Of a DNA stretch of 64,000 nt, positions 51,485 through 60,048 are shown piece by piece (the stretch's first letter is position 1; each line of letters begins with the position of its first letter). Below the pieces are notes generated by a model. That model worked only from the letters and a program-made list of their open reading frames with translations, had not been told where the DNA came from and did no database searches. The stretch comes from Heliomarina baculiformis (GTDB lineage: Bacteria > Pseudomonadota > Alphaproteobacteria > Rhodobacterales > Rhodobacteraceae): positions 62,001 to 126,000 of the forward strand of contig NZ_JAIMIC010000001.1 of NCBI RefSeq assembly GCF_019966545.1, read 5' to 3'. A program made the translations under genes and the position numbers.

Positions 51485-51802
51485 TCAGCGCCCCAACCGG
51501 CAATCCGCTAGAATACGCTCGTAATCCTTGCGCTCTTCCGCCTCGCGACGGTCGCGCGCGGCCTGCCCCGCACCGGGCGGCACATGCGGCTGCGCGCCGC
51601 CAGAACCGCGGCTGACGCCGATCGCAACTGATCCGCTGATCCGCGCCGTAAAGGGGCCGACATTGAACTCGGGAATGCGGTTGCCGTAATAGCCGCTCAG
51701 CTGCCGCGCCCGCTTTTCGCAGGCATCACTGGCCCCGGCCGCATAGGCTTGCGGTACCGCGGTCATACCAAACAGGACCAGACCAATCGTAAGACGTTTC
51801 AT
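51485..51802 (-). CDS. small exported protein, unknown
   Basis: A 105-residue protein with a signal peptide (MKRLTIGLVLFGMTAVPQAYAA) and a basic mature part with two Cys (SDACEKRARQLSGYYGNR near the start, ILADCRLGR at the end) that could form a disulfide. A Gly/Ser patch SRGSGGAQPHVPPGAG lies in the middle. The start ATG 51802 is set by the signal peptide; the frame is open further upstream but overlaps the ABC gene's leader. Family unknown; role in the periplasm unknown. Confidence 0.65.
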   Translation of the reverse strand: MKRLTIGLVLFGMTAVPQAYAAGASDACEKRARQLSGYYGNRIPEFNVGPFTARISGSVAIGVSRGSGGAQPHVPPGAGQAARDRREAEERKDYERILADCRLGR

Positions 51803-51993
51803 CACCGCACCCCTGTTTCGCTGCGTTCCACATAACATAAGCCCCCCGGCGATCCGAACCAAGCCCGCAGATGCGGCATTGTCGCCATTCCTCCGTTGCA
51901 GGGTTTGACCGCCTCCTGAATTGCGCCATCTTGAGAGAAACCGACCGCCATTTACCCAAAAACATCGGCGGAAAATCGCAAGGACCGCGCCCC

Positions 51994-52644
51994 GTGCTGC
52001 TTGAAATCTCAAACGTTGCCAAAACCTACCCCAAGGCGAAACAGCCCGTCTTTTCCGATATTTCCCTTACGCTCGCCAAGGGAGAAACCCTGGCGCTGAC
52101 CGGTGAAAGCGGATCGGGCAAGAGCACGCTCCTGCATCTTGCCGGGGCGCTGGACCAATTCGACAGCGGAGAGATCACGCTGGCCGGGGAACCCTACTCG
52201 CAGCTCGATGACAAGGGACGCGCCGCGCTTCGCCGGACCCGTGTGGCGATGGTGTTCCAGCAGTTCAACCTGATCCCCTCGATGACCGTGGCCCAGAATC
52301 TCGCCTTTCACGCCCGGCTCGGCGACCGATTTGACGCCGCGTGGCTAGGCGAACTGACCAACCGTCTTGGGCTTGAGCCACAGGTGGACAAGTTCCCCGA
52401 ACATCTCTCGGGCGGCCAGCAGCAGCGCGTCGCTATCGGTCGCGCCCTCGCCTCTCGCCCCGATCTTTTGCTGGCGGATGAACCCACCGGCAATCTGGAT
52501 GAGGCCACCGGCGACGCGGTGCTGGCGCTGATGCTTGATCTGGTCCGGGCCAGCGGCACCGCCCTGTTCATGGTGACCCATTCGCCGCGCATTGCCGCAC
52601 AAATGGACCGCCAATTGCATCTGAGCGCTGGCCGCCTGCAATGA
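51994..52644 (+). CDS. ABC transporter ATP-binding protein (LolD/MacB-type)
   Basis: A 216-residue ATPase with Walker A GESGSGKSTLLHL, Q-loop VFQQFNLIP, signature HLSGGQQQRVAIGRAL, Walker B LLLADEPTGNLD and H-loop VTHSPRIA. This is the type VII (mechanotransmission) ATPase group. The start GTG 51994 has AAGGA nine bases upstream. It overlaps the permease start by four bases (ATGA). With the permease and the lipocalin-like protein it forms a three-gene export-type operon. Confidence 0.9.
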   Translation: MLLEISNVAKTYPKAKQPVFSDISLTLAKGETLALTGESGSGKSTLLHLAGALDQFDSGEITLAGEPYSQLDDKGRAALRRTRVAMVFQQFNLIPSMTVAQNLAFHARLGDRFDAAWLGELTNRLGLEPQVDKFPEHLSGGQQQRVAIGRALASRPDLLLADEPTGNLDEATGDAVLALMLDLVRASGTALFMVTHSPRIAAQMDRQLHLSAGRLQ

Positions 52645-55040
52645 ACCGCACTGCCTTCCTTGCCCTCTGGTCGCACTGGCGGCGCCAACCGCTGCAACTG
52701 CTGGTTCTGGTGCTTGGTCTGTCGCTGGCGACCGGGCTCTGGTCGGCGGTGCAGGCGATCAACGGACAGGCGCGGGCCAGCTACGCCAGCGCCGCGGCCC
52801 AGCTTGCGGGCAACCAGCTTGATCGGCTGACATCACCTTCGGGCCGTATCCCTCTGGAAACCTACGCAGAACTGCGCCGTGCGGGCTGGCAGCTTTCGCC
52901 TGTCCTGACCGGACGCCTGCGCCTTGGCGACGCCAGGCTGCGTCTGATCGGGGTCGATGTTCTGAGCTACCCGGTGATCCCATCTACCGGCGGCGGGGAA
53001 ATTGCCCCGGATGAAATCCTGACCCCGCCGGGACGGCTGCTCGCCTCGGCTGAGACCCGCGACGACCTCCCCGAGGATGCCGATCTGCCGCCACTGGTCC
53101 TCGCCCCCAATCTCCCACCCGGCACCGCCTTTACCGATATCGCCACCGCCGCGCGCCTTCTGAATCGTCCCAGTGAACTTTCCTACCTGCTGATCCTGCC
53201 CGATCAGCCGATGGGCCTGCCTTCCTTGCAAGAGATCGCGCCGGACCTGACCCGCCAGCCACCCAGCAATCAGGCGGATGCGGCGCAGCTTACCGACAGT
53301 TTCCACCTGAATCTCACGGCCTTTGGCTTGCTGTCCTTTGCGGTCGGGCTGTTCATCGTAAACGGCACCGTAGGTCTTGCCTTTGAGCAACGCCGCCCGC
53401 TGATGCGCACCCTGCGCGCACTCGGCCTGCCGCGGCGCAACCTCACGGCGCTGGTGATGGGGGAACTCCTTGCCCTTGCGCTGGTCGCCGGAACGCTTGG
53501 TCTGGTCTTGGGCTACCTGATCGCAGCGGCGCTTTTGCCGGATGTGGCCGCAACCCTGCGGGGTCTCTATGGCGCACCGGTGGCAGGCGGCCTCACTCTG
53601 CGCCCGCTCTGGGTTGCCAGCGGCCTTGGCATGGCTTTGCTCGGCACCGCCATTGCAGGTGCCCAAGGGGTTTGGCGGCTCACCCACATGCCGCTCTTGG
53701 CCAGCGCGGGTCTTGTCGGCTGGGCGGACGCCGCGCAGAAAAGCGCGCGGATCATGGCGCTTTGCGGCGTAGCCCTCATCGTCGCCGGCGTGCTTGCGGC
53801 CTTCCTTTTGCCCGGTCTGATCGGCGGTTTTGCACTGCTTGCCGGTCTCCTCATGGGGGCCGCGCTGACTCTGCCGATCCTTCTGCACACTGCGCTTGCC
53901 CTGCTGTCGCGCACAAGCCGCGCCCCCGCAAGCGTCTGGATCTGGGCCGACCTGCGCGCCCAGCTTCCGGGCCTGTCCCTCGCGCTTATGGCGCTCTTAC
54001 TGGCGCTGGCCACCAATATCGGCGTCGGCACGATGGTCTCGAGCTTCCGGCTCACCTTTACCGGCTGGCTCGACCAGCGGCTGATGTCCGAACTCTACCT
54101 CACCGCGCGGGACGACGCTCAAGGCGCGGCTATCGCTGAATGGCTCGCCCCGCGCGCCGATGCCGTCCTGCCGATCCGCGCCGCCGAGATCACGCTCGCC
54201 GGTCAACCCGCCCAGCTCTACGGGGTGGCTGATCACGCCACCTACCGCGATCACTGGCCGCTGGTCGCACAAACACCCGACCTCTGGGACCGCCTTGCGC
54301 GCGGCGAGACGGTTATCATCAACGAACAGCTCGCCCGCAGCGCCGATATCTGGCCCGGCGACACCATCGACCTCGGCAACTGGCAGATCGAGGTCGGCGG
54401 CGTCTATTCCGATTACGGCAACCCAGCGCCCGAGGCCATCGCCGGTCTCGCCCCCCTGCTAAACCGCTACCCGGATATCGAAAACCGACGTTTCGGCATC
54501 CGCATTGCCCCCGACAAGGCCGATGCCCTCGCCCAAGAGCTGCGGGCGACCTTCGATCTGCCCGACGGCGCGATCACCGATCAGGCGGCGGTCAAGTCGC
54601 TCTCGCTGGATATCTTCGAGAAAACCTTTGTCGTGACCGCCGCGCTCAACGTGCTGACACTGGGCGTCGCCAGTTTCGCTATTCTTACCAGCCTGCTGAC
54701 GCTCTGGAACAAGCGTCTGCCGCATCTCGCCCCGGTCTGGGCGCTGGGAATGACGCGCGCGCGTCTTGCCCGGCTCGAAGTGTTGCGCAGCGTCGCGCTG
54801 GCCGGGTTGACAGCACTCCTTGCCCTGCCGCTCGGGCTGATCCTCGCCTGGGTTCTGCTGGCCGTGATCAACGTTCAGGCTTTTGGCTGGCGCCTGCCCA
54901 TGCATCTCTTTCCGCTCGACTGGCTCTGGCTCTTCCTTCTCGCTCTCCTGGCCGGGGCCGCCGCTGCCGCCATTCCCGCGCGCCGGTTGCACCGTCTGCC
55001 GCCTGCCGCCCTGCTCCGGATCTTTGCCGATGAACGCTAG
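52641..55040 (+). CDS. ABC transporter permease with two FtsX/MacB-like domains
   Basis: A 799-residue inner-membrane protein: N-terminal TM (residues about 16-40), a large periplasmic domain (about 40-215), a block of TM helices (about 220-455, FSAVGLFIVN-type, LLALALVAGTLGLVLGYLIA), a second periplasmic domain and a C-terminal FtsX block (about 670-795). This is the DUF214-duplicated layout seen in AttFG-like and YbbP-like permeases. It overlaps the ATPase (ATGA) and the lipocalin-like gene (11 bases). It probably moves lipids or peptides out of the membrane; substrate unknown. Confidence 0.88.
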   Translation: MNRTAFLALWSHWRRQPLQLLVLVLGLSLATGLWSAVQAINGQARASYASAAAQLAGNQLDRLTSPSGRIPLETYAELRRAGWQLSPVLTGRLRLGDARLRLIGVDVLSYPVIPSTGGGEIAPDEILTPPGRLLASAETRDDLPEDADLPPLVLAPNLPPGTAFTDIATAARLLNRPSELSYLLILPDQPMGLPSLQEIAPDLTRQPPSNQADAAQLTDSFHLNLTAFGLLSFAVGLFIVNGTVGLAFEQRRPLMRTLRALGLPRRNLTALVMGELLALALVAGTLGLVLGYLIAAALLPDVAATLRGLYGAPVAGGLTLRPLWVASGLGMALLGTAIAGAQGVWRLTHMPLLASAGLVGWADAAQKSARIMALCGVALIVAGVLAAFLLPGLIGGFALLAGLLMGAALTLPILLHTALALLSRTSRAPASVWIWADLRAQLPGLSLALMALLLALATNIGVGTMVSSFRLTFTGWLDQRLMSELYLTARDDAQGAAIAEWLAPRADAVLPIRAAEITLAGQPAQLYGVADHATYRDHWPLVAQTPDLWDRLARGETVIINEQLARSADIWPGDTIDLGNWQIEVGGVYSDYGNPAPEAIAGLAPLLNRYPDIENRRFGIRIAPDKADALAQELRATFDLPDGAITDQAAVKSLSLDIFEKTFVVTAALNVLTLGVASFAILTSLLTLWNKRLPHLAPVWALGMTRARLARLEVLRSVALAGLTALLALPLGLILAWVLLAVINVQAFGWRLPMHLFPLDWLWLFLLALLAGAAAAAIPARRLHRLPPAALLRIFADER

Positions 55041-56106
55041 AACCTCTGCCCTGCTGCTCTGCCTCCTGCCCCTTGGCCTTGGCGCCCAAGGCCTCGACAC
55101 TGTCGGCAGCGCCGAAAAGGGCTTTGCCGGTCTTGGCGCGGATGCCGAAGGGTTTTCCCTGCCGCAGCCCGGCATCGCCCTCGACTTTCCCGCCGATCAC
55201 GGGGCCCACCCCGCGTTCCGTATCGAATGGTGGTACCTGACCGCGACGCTCCAAGACACGGAAGGCACCGAATACGGCGTACAATGGACGCTGTTCCGCT
55301 CGGCCCTGCGCCCGGAAAGTGGTGAGGGTTGGGATACGCCGCAGATTTGGATGGGCCATGCCGCCCTCACCAGTGAAAACAGCCACCATGTCGCCGAACG
55401 GCTTGCCCGCGGCGGCATCGGTCAGGCGGGTGTCACCGCCGCCCCCTTCAGCGCCCATATCGATGACTGGCAGATGACCGCCACCTCACCCGAGGGGATC
55501 GACGATCTCAACCTCACCGCGCGCGGCAGCGATTTTGCCTATGACCTGATGCTCAGCGCTGACACGCCGCTGGTTCTGCATGGGGAGGACGGATATTCTG
55601 TCAAATCGCGCGAAGGCACCGCCAGCTACTACTATTCCCAGCCGTCCTACGCAGTTAGCGGCACTCTCACCACACCGGATGGCCCCGTCAAAGTCACCGG
55701 GAACGGCTGGCTCGACCGGGAATGGTCGTCCCAGCCGCTTTCGGCGGGACAGAGCGGCTGGGACTGGCTCTCGCTCTCCTTTGACAGCGGCGCGCGGATG
55801 ATGGGATTCCGCCTTCGGGACGAGGCAGGCGATTTCACCTCTGCCACATGGATCGCCCCAGATGGCTCGGCGCAGCCCATCCCCGACGGGGCGCTGACGC
55901 TGACGCCTCAGACCAGCACGGACATTGACGGACGGCAGGTGCCAACCACATGGCGTGTCGAACTCCCCGAACGCGACCTTGACGTCACCATCGACGCCCT
56001 GAACCCGCGGGCATGGATGACCACCCGTTTCGCCTATTGGGAAGGCCCGGTCAGCATCGCGGGAAGCCATCAGGGACGCGGCTATCTCGAAATGACCGGG
56101 TATTGA
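55030..56106 (+). CDS. exported CrtC/AttH-like lipocalin-domain protein
   Basis: A 358-residue protein with a signal peptide (MNARTSALLLCLLPLGLGAQG). The family signature FRIEWWYLTATLQD is near residues 65-78; GNGWLDREWSSQPL and GWDWLSLSFDSGARMMGFRLRD follow in the middle. This is the hydroxyneurosporene/carotenoid-hydratase-like (CrtC/AttH) double-lipocalin fold. AttH-type proteins accompany LolD-FtsX-like ABC systems, as here, and probably handle a hydrophobic ligand in the periplasm. Carotenoid hydration is unlikely in this context. It starts 11 bases before the permease stop. Confidence 0.87.
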   Translation: MNARTSALLLCLLPLGLGAQGLDTVGSAEKGFAGLGADAEGFSLPQPGIALDFPADHGAHPAFRIEWWYLTATLQDTEGTEYGVQWTLFRSALRPESGEGWDTPQIWMGHAALTSENSHHVAERLARGGIGQAGVTAAPFSAHIDDWQMTATSPEGIDDLNLTARGSDFAYDLMLSADTPLVLHGEDGYSVKSREGTASYYYSQPSYAVSGTLTTPDGPVKVTGNGWLDREWSSQPLSAGQSGWDWLSLSFDSGARMMGFRLRDEAGDFTSATWIAPDGSAQPIPDGALTLTPQTSTDIDGRQVPTTWRVELPERDLDVTIDALNPRAWMTTRFAYWEGPVSIAGSHQGRGYLEMTGY

Positions 56107-56183
56107 CCAGCGGCATAAACTATGACGTGACGCCACGTCACAACCAGCCATTAACTGCGCGACCGCTGCCAGCGCCGTTCACG

Positions 56184-56199
56184 TTAACCATTTGTTAAC
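56184..56199. promoter_or_regulatory. CtrA-type binding site TTAA-N7-TTAAC
   Basis: Full-site match: TTAA (56184-56187), seven bases CCATTTG, TTAAC (56195-56199). The extended arms CGTTAAC/GTTAACG form a perfect inverted repeat with a 5-base centre. It is 50 bases upstream of the PAS-like gene and is a good match to the alphaproteobacterial CtrA box. Confidence 0.65.
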
Positions 56200-56249
56200 G
56201 CGTCTGTGCCGACAATTGGGCTTATTCCCTCCTGTGAAAGCAGCAATGT

Positions 56250-57146
56250 ATGCTCGACGAAAACGTCACACTGGGGTGCCCGATTAAACTGGCTCATGTT
56301 TTGGCCAGACAGGTCGCCGTGGATGACTTCTCCGGCATTACGCGGCTGGCTGAAAGCTACGGTGTGCCTCCACCATTCCTGTCGTGGAACGTCGACCCAA
56401 GGTCCGCCGACCTGCGGGTTGAGCGCAATTTCTGGGAAATAACCCAAGGGTTTGCCCAGGCCGACGGCTCTGTCCGGCGCGATCTCCTGACCATGGATCG
56501 CTACGGGTCGATGAACGAATGGCTGATGCTGCTCGACAAGAATGACGGCACCCCCGGATACCGCTACTCGCAATTCGGCCCGGCGGTGGAAACATGGTGC
56601 GTTCCCGCCACCTCGGCCGAACAGAACACGCTCGATTTCGACGGTTTCCTCGGCATCTTCCTTACTGCCACCTACGAAGCCATCGCCATGCGCAACGCGC
56701 CGTTGCTGTCGATCCACCAGAGTTTTGAGCAGGCGTTTGTTTCAAAGAACCGCCGCATCATCATCCCGCTGGTCGACCGGCATGGTGAAAACGACGGTTT
56801 CATCGCGCTGAATACGCCGACGAACCTGCTCCAGCCGGGGCTCGAAGTGCTGCCCGTGCCGGTTCTCGTGGTCGATGGCGACATGACAGTCTGCTTTGCC
56901 AACAAGGAAGCGCGCAAGTCGCTGGACGGCGGGCGCTACGGGCCATGGGACCGGAGCCTGTTCCAATATGCGGGCGTCGACCTCACGATTGAATCCTCGC
57001 CCGAGGAAATTCTGATTTCGGGCGTGCCCCATGCCGGCACCTGCCGCCATCTGGCGCATCGCCAGATCGGCTCTTTCAAGGCAACCGTCACCGCCGCCCG
57101 GCATTTCGAACATGTGTTCTACATCATCATGCTGACCCGCGATTAA
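56250..57146 (+). CDS. PAS_5-like domain protein, putative CtrA target
   Basis: A 298-residue soluble protein. Its N-terminal half (RNFWEITQGFAQADGSVRRD and the following YRYSQFGPAVETWC region) resembles the PAS_5 (DUF1810-unrelated) one-domain PAS family common in alphaproteobacteria, and the C-terminal half begins a second PAS-like repeat (VPVLVVDGDMTVCFANKEARKSLDG). No output domain (kinase, cyclase, GGDEF) is attached, so it may signal by protein contact. Start ATG 56250 is preceded by a CtrA-type box. Whether the two halves are real PAS domains rests on pattern matching by eye. Confidence 0.6.
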   Translation: MLDENVTLGCPIKLAHVLARQVAVDDFSGITRLAESYGVPPPFLSWNVDPRSADLRVERNFWEITQGFAQADGSVRRDLLTMDRYGSMNEWLMLLDKNDGTPGYRYSQFGPAVETWCVPATSAEQNTLDFDGFLGIFLTATYEAIAMRNAPLLSIHQSFEQAFVSKNRRIIIPLVDRHGENDGFIALNTPTNLLQPGLEVLPVPVLVVDGDMTVCFANKEARKSLDGGRYGPWDRSLFQYAGVDLTIESSPEEILISGVPHAGTCRHLAHRQIGSFKATVTAARHFEHVFYIIMLTRD

Positions 57147-57196
57147 GGCAAAGCGCCCCGCGTACCCGAACGAGCAAAGACCACCACTCACCGGAC

Positions 57197-58285
57197 TCAG
57201 CTTTTCGACAGCTCCGCGAGGATCGCCTCGGTATCGGCCCCGCGACCCGGCGCGGCAGGGGGAGACCACTCTTTCTGCCCCGAAAATCGCGGCGCAGGCG
57301 CGGCCTGAAGCACGCCCTCGCGTTCGACCCATGTTTTGCGCGCCTTGTTCAATGCATGGTGCTGCGCCTCCTGCGGCGTAAGCACAGGCGCGACGCAGGC
57401 ATCCGATCCGGCAAACAGCACCTCCCATTCTTCGCGTGTGCGGCTCGCGAAAATACTCTCCATTTGCGAAGTCAGGTAAGGCCACAAATCCTTGTCATAC
57501 TGGCGGGCAAAATCCTGATCCTTTTCCAGGCCGAGTTTCGTCAGCATGATCTGGTAGAACTTCGGCTCCAGCGCCTGCACCGACATGAACTTGTCGTCCT
57601 TGGTCCGGTAGCTGCGCGACCAATGCGGCCCGTCCAGCAGGCTTTTGCCACGTTCCGGCACGAACTGACCGTGCTGCGCCAGCGACATCAGCAGGTTCAT
57701 CATATTGGCGGCCCCGTCGTAGATCGCCGCGTCGACAACCGTTCCCTTTCCGGTCGAGCGCGCATTCAGCAGCCCCGCCAGCAGCCCGACAACAAGGTAC
57801 ATCGCCCCGCCCCCGATATCACCCACAAGCGTTGGGGTCGTCACCGGCGGCTGCCCCGGCAGCGACGCATGCCACAAGGCTCCGGCAAGCGAGATATAGT
57901 TGAGATCATGCCCGGCCACCTGCGCCAGCGGGCCCTCCTGCCCCCAGCCCGTCATGCGCCCGTAGACCAGGCCTGGATTGACCGCGTGGCAATCCTTCGG
58001 CCCCAGCCGCAGCCGTTCCATCACCCCGGCACGGAATCCTTCGATCAGCCCGTCGGCACTTGCCACCAGCTTGAGAAAGATCTCCCGGTCGCTTTCCGCC
58101 TTGAGGTCCAGCACGATCGACCGCTTGCCCCGGTCCACGATCGCCTGATCCGCGGCCCCCGGCGACTGCGCGCCGTCGGGGCGATGCACCTTGATGACCT
58201 CGGCTCCCATGTCGGCCAGCATCATCCCCGCAAAGGGCCCCGGGCCGATGCCTTCGACCTCGACAATCCGTATTCCGCTCAGCAT
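57197..58285 (-). CDS. CaiB/BaiF CoA transferase, alpha-methylacyl-CoA racemase type
   Basis: A 362-residue protein. Racemase-group features: LSGIRIVEVEGIGPGPFAGM, His-Asp in VAGHDLNYISLAGALWH, Asp/Gly stretch GDIGGGAMYLVVGLLAGLL and GKGTVVDAAIYDGAANMM. The group epimerises alpha-methyl-acyl-CoA esters, but many are CoA transferases. ATG 58285 is chosen over an upstream GTG-like start at 58312. It follows a BKACE gene by 88 bases on the same strand, suggesting joint catabolism of a keto acid or its CoA ester. Confidence 0.88.
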   Translation of the reverse strand: MLSGIRIVEVEGIGPGPFAGMMLADMGAEVIKVHRPDGAQSPGAADQAIVDRGKRSIVLDLKAESDREIFLKLVASADGLIEGFRAGVMERLRLGPKDCHAVNPGLVYGRMTGWGQEGPLAQVAGHDLNYISLAGALWHASLPGQPPVTTPTLVGDIGGGAMYLVVGLLAGLLNARSTGKGTVVDAAIYDGAANMMNLLMSLAQHGQFVPERGKSLLDGPHWSRSYRTKDDKFMSVQALEPKFYQIMLTKLGLEKDQDFARQYDKDLWPYLTSQMESIFASRTREEWEVLFAGSDACVAPVLTPQEAQHHALNKARKTWVEREGVLQAAPAPRFSGQKEWSPPAAPGRGADTEAILAELSKS

Positions 58286-58373
58286 GCCTGTCCTCCCTGC
58301 GCCTCTCCTCAAAGGAACCTTGCAGGGAAATCAAAGCGGTGCAAATGCTATCGTGGCATCCCTGACACCGCGG

Positions 58374-59201
58374 TCAGTTCAGGCCAAGTATCGCGCGGGT
58401 CGTCTGCCAGTCTGCCACGGGGCGTTCATATTTCTCGCAAAGCGCTGCGGCACGTTCGACCAGCGCCGCGTTCGACGGGGCAAGCGTATCGCGATCCAGC
58501 CGCACGTTGTCCTCCATGCCGGTACGCGCATGCCCGCCCGAGGATATCGCCCACTCGTTCAGCACGATCTGGTTCGGCCCGATCCCTGCCGCACACCAAG
58601 CCACGTCCTCGCCGAACAGGCGATGTACGGTTTTGATATAATAATCAAAGACTTCCCGATCCGCAGGCATGGCGTTTTTCACCCCCATCACGAACTGGAC
58701 GTAAGGCGTATCCTTGATCTGGCCCTTGCGATGCATCTCGGCCGCCTTGAGGATATGCGACAAGTCGAACGCCTCGACCTCGGGCTTGATGCCATAGGTG
58801 ATCATCTCGCTCGCCAGCCAGTCCACCAGATCAGGCGGATTCTCATAGACCCGCGTCGGGAAATTGTTCGACCCAACCGAAAGCGACGCCATGTCGGGTG
58901 CCAGCGGCAGCATCCCGCCCCGCGTCCTGCCCGCACCCGACCGTCCCCCGGTCGAGAACTGGATCACCATGCCGGGACAGTGCTTTTCCAGCCCTTCCTT
59001 GAGCCGTGCGAATTTCTCCGGGTCGGAACTCGGCGTCTGATCCTCGTTGCGCACATGCGCATGGCAGATCGTCGCCCCGGCCTCGAACGCGGCCTGCGTG
59101 CTTTCGACCTGCTCCTCGACACTGATCGGCACGGCCGGATTGTTTTCTTTCGTGGGCAGCGAACCCGTGATGGCGACACAAATGATGCAAGGTTTTGTCA
59201 T
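58374..59201 (-). CDS. beta-keto acid cleavage enzyme (BKACE, DUF849 / Kce family)
   Basis: A 275-residue TIM barrel that cleaves a beta-keto acid with acetyl-CoA to acetoacetate and an acyl-CoA. The zinc His pair is ICHAHVRNEDQTPS (His47, His49) and a third His in SSGGHARTGMEDN; the substrate region FSTGGRSGAGRTRGGM and DMASLSVGSNNFPTRVYENPP are as in the family. The natural substrate of most members is unknown (3-keto-5-aminohexanoate in the type enzyme, dehydrocarnitine in others). It is paired with the CoA transferase downstream. Confidence 0.88.
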   Translation of the reverse strand: MTKPCIICVAITGSLPTKENNPAVPISVEEQVESTQAAFEAGATICHAHVRNEDQTPSSDPEKFARLKEGLEKHCPGMVIQFSTGGRSGAGRTRGGMLPLAPDMASLSVGSNNFPTRVYENPPDLVDWLASEMITYGIKPEVEAFDLSHILKAAEMHRKGQIKDTPYVQFVMGVKNAMPADREVFDYYIKTVHRLFGEDVAWCAAGIGPNQIVLNEWAISSGGHARTGMEDNVRLDRDTLAPSNAALVERAAALCEKYERPVADWQTTRAILGLN

Positions 59202-59335
59202 GCGCCCTGTTTATCGCGGAAGATCTGCATATGTCAGCACAAATTCACCCGCGCCCACTTTCACCCCGCCGCCCGAGTTGATAGCCAGAAATCAAACCGA
59301 TGCCGCCCCGGCAAAGACAACAGACAGGACTACAT

Positions 59336-59905
59336 GTGAGCGATCTCGACCTTTCCCACCGCACCGCGCTGCCCGACGCGCTTCGCGTCCTGCTGGCGGA
59401 ATACCCCCGCGAAGCATGGGAGGCCGATCCGAATTTCTCGGCCCTGATCCGATTCTGGCTGGACCGGCACCAGATGTTCCGCGCGCTGATCGAACAGATG
59501 TACAAGGACGTGCAAGAGGCGCTCGACGGCAGTATGGAGCCGGGTTTCTACGCGCAAAAGCTCGCCCGGTTCGGCGGCGGTTTCGTGAATGAACTGCACG
59601 GCCATCACCAGATCGAGGACATGCACTATTTTCCCGTCCTTGAAAAACAGGATACAAGGATCTCTTCCGGTTTCGGCATTCTCGACAAGGATCACCACCA
59701 GATCGACGCGCTTCTGCACGGCTTCGCCGATGCGGCCAACCAGTTGCTCGGTGATCCCGGCACAGGCAGCGCCTTTCGCGACAAGAGCGGCGCGATCAAG
59801 ACGGAACTCGACCGCATGGCGCCGATGCTCGACCGTCACCTTGTGGACGAAGAGGAACTCGTCGTACCGGTACTGCTGAAATTCAAACCCGCAGGCCTCA
59901 GCTAG
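59336..59905 (+). CDS. hemerythrin-domain protein
   Basis: A 189-residue helical protein with histidine motifs LHGHHQIEDMHYFPVL (near residues 90-105), LDKDHHQIDALLHGF (near 121-135) and LDRHLVDEEELVVP (near 170-183), which together give a diiron site that binds O2 or reacts with NO. The start is GTG 59336 with AGGAC seven bases upstream; an in-frame ATG at 59300 would add twelve residues. It is divergent from the BKACE gene and stands alone. A gas-binding or oxygen-sensing role is the family norm. Confidence 0.85.
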   Translation: MSDLDLSHRTALPDALRVLLAEYPREAWEADPNFSALIRFWLDRHQMFRALIEQMYKDVQEALDGSMEPGFYAQKLARFGGGFVNELHGHHQIEDMHYFPVLEKQDTRISSGFGILDKDHHQIDALLHGFADAANQLLGDPGTGSAFRDKSGAIKTELDRMAPMLDRHLVDEEELVVPVLLKFKPAGLS

Positions 59906-60048
59906 AGCGACAGCGCTGAAAAAGGCCACCCCCTGTCCGGCCCTTCCAATTCCGAACAGAGGGCGACCGACGGCCCGGGATATTCCCACATCACCCCGAC
60001 CGTGTCTTCCGGAACATTCGACTTCGTGAGTGACGTCCCGGATGTGAC

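Noticed and set aside
55030-56106. Carotenoid hydratase (crtC) function
   Set aside because: The fold signature fits CrtC/AttH, but the gene overlaps an ABC exporter and no carotenoid genes are present.
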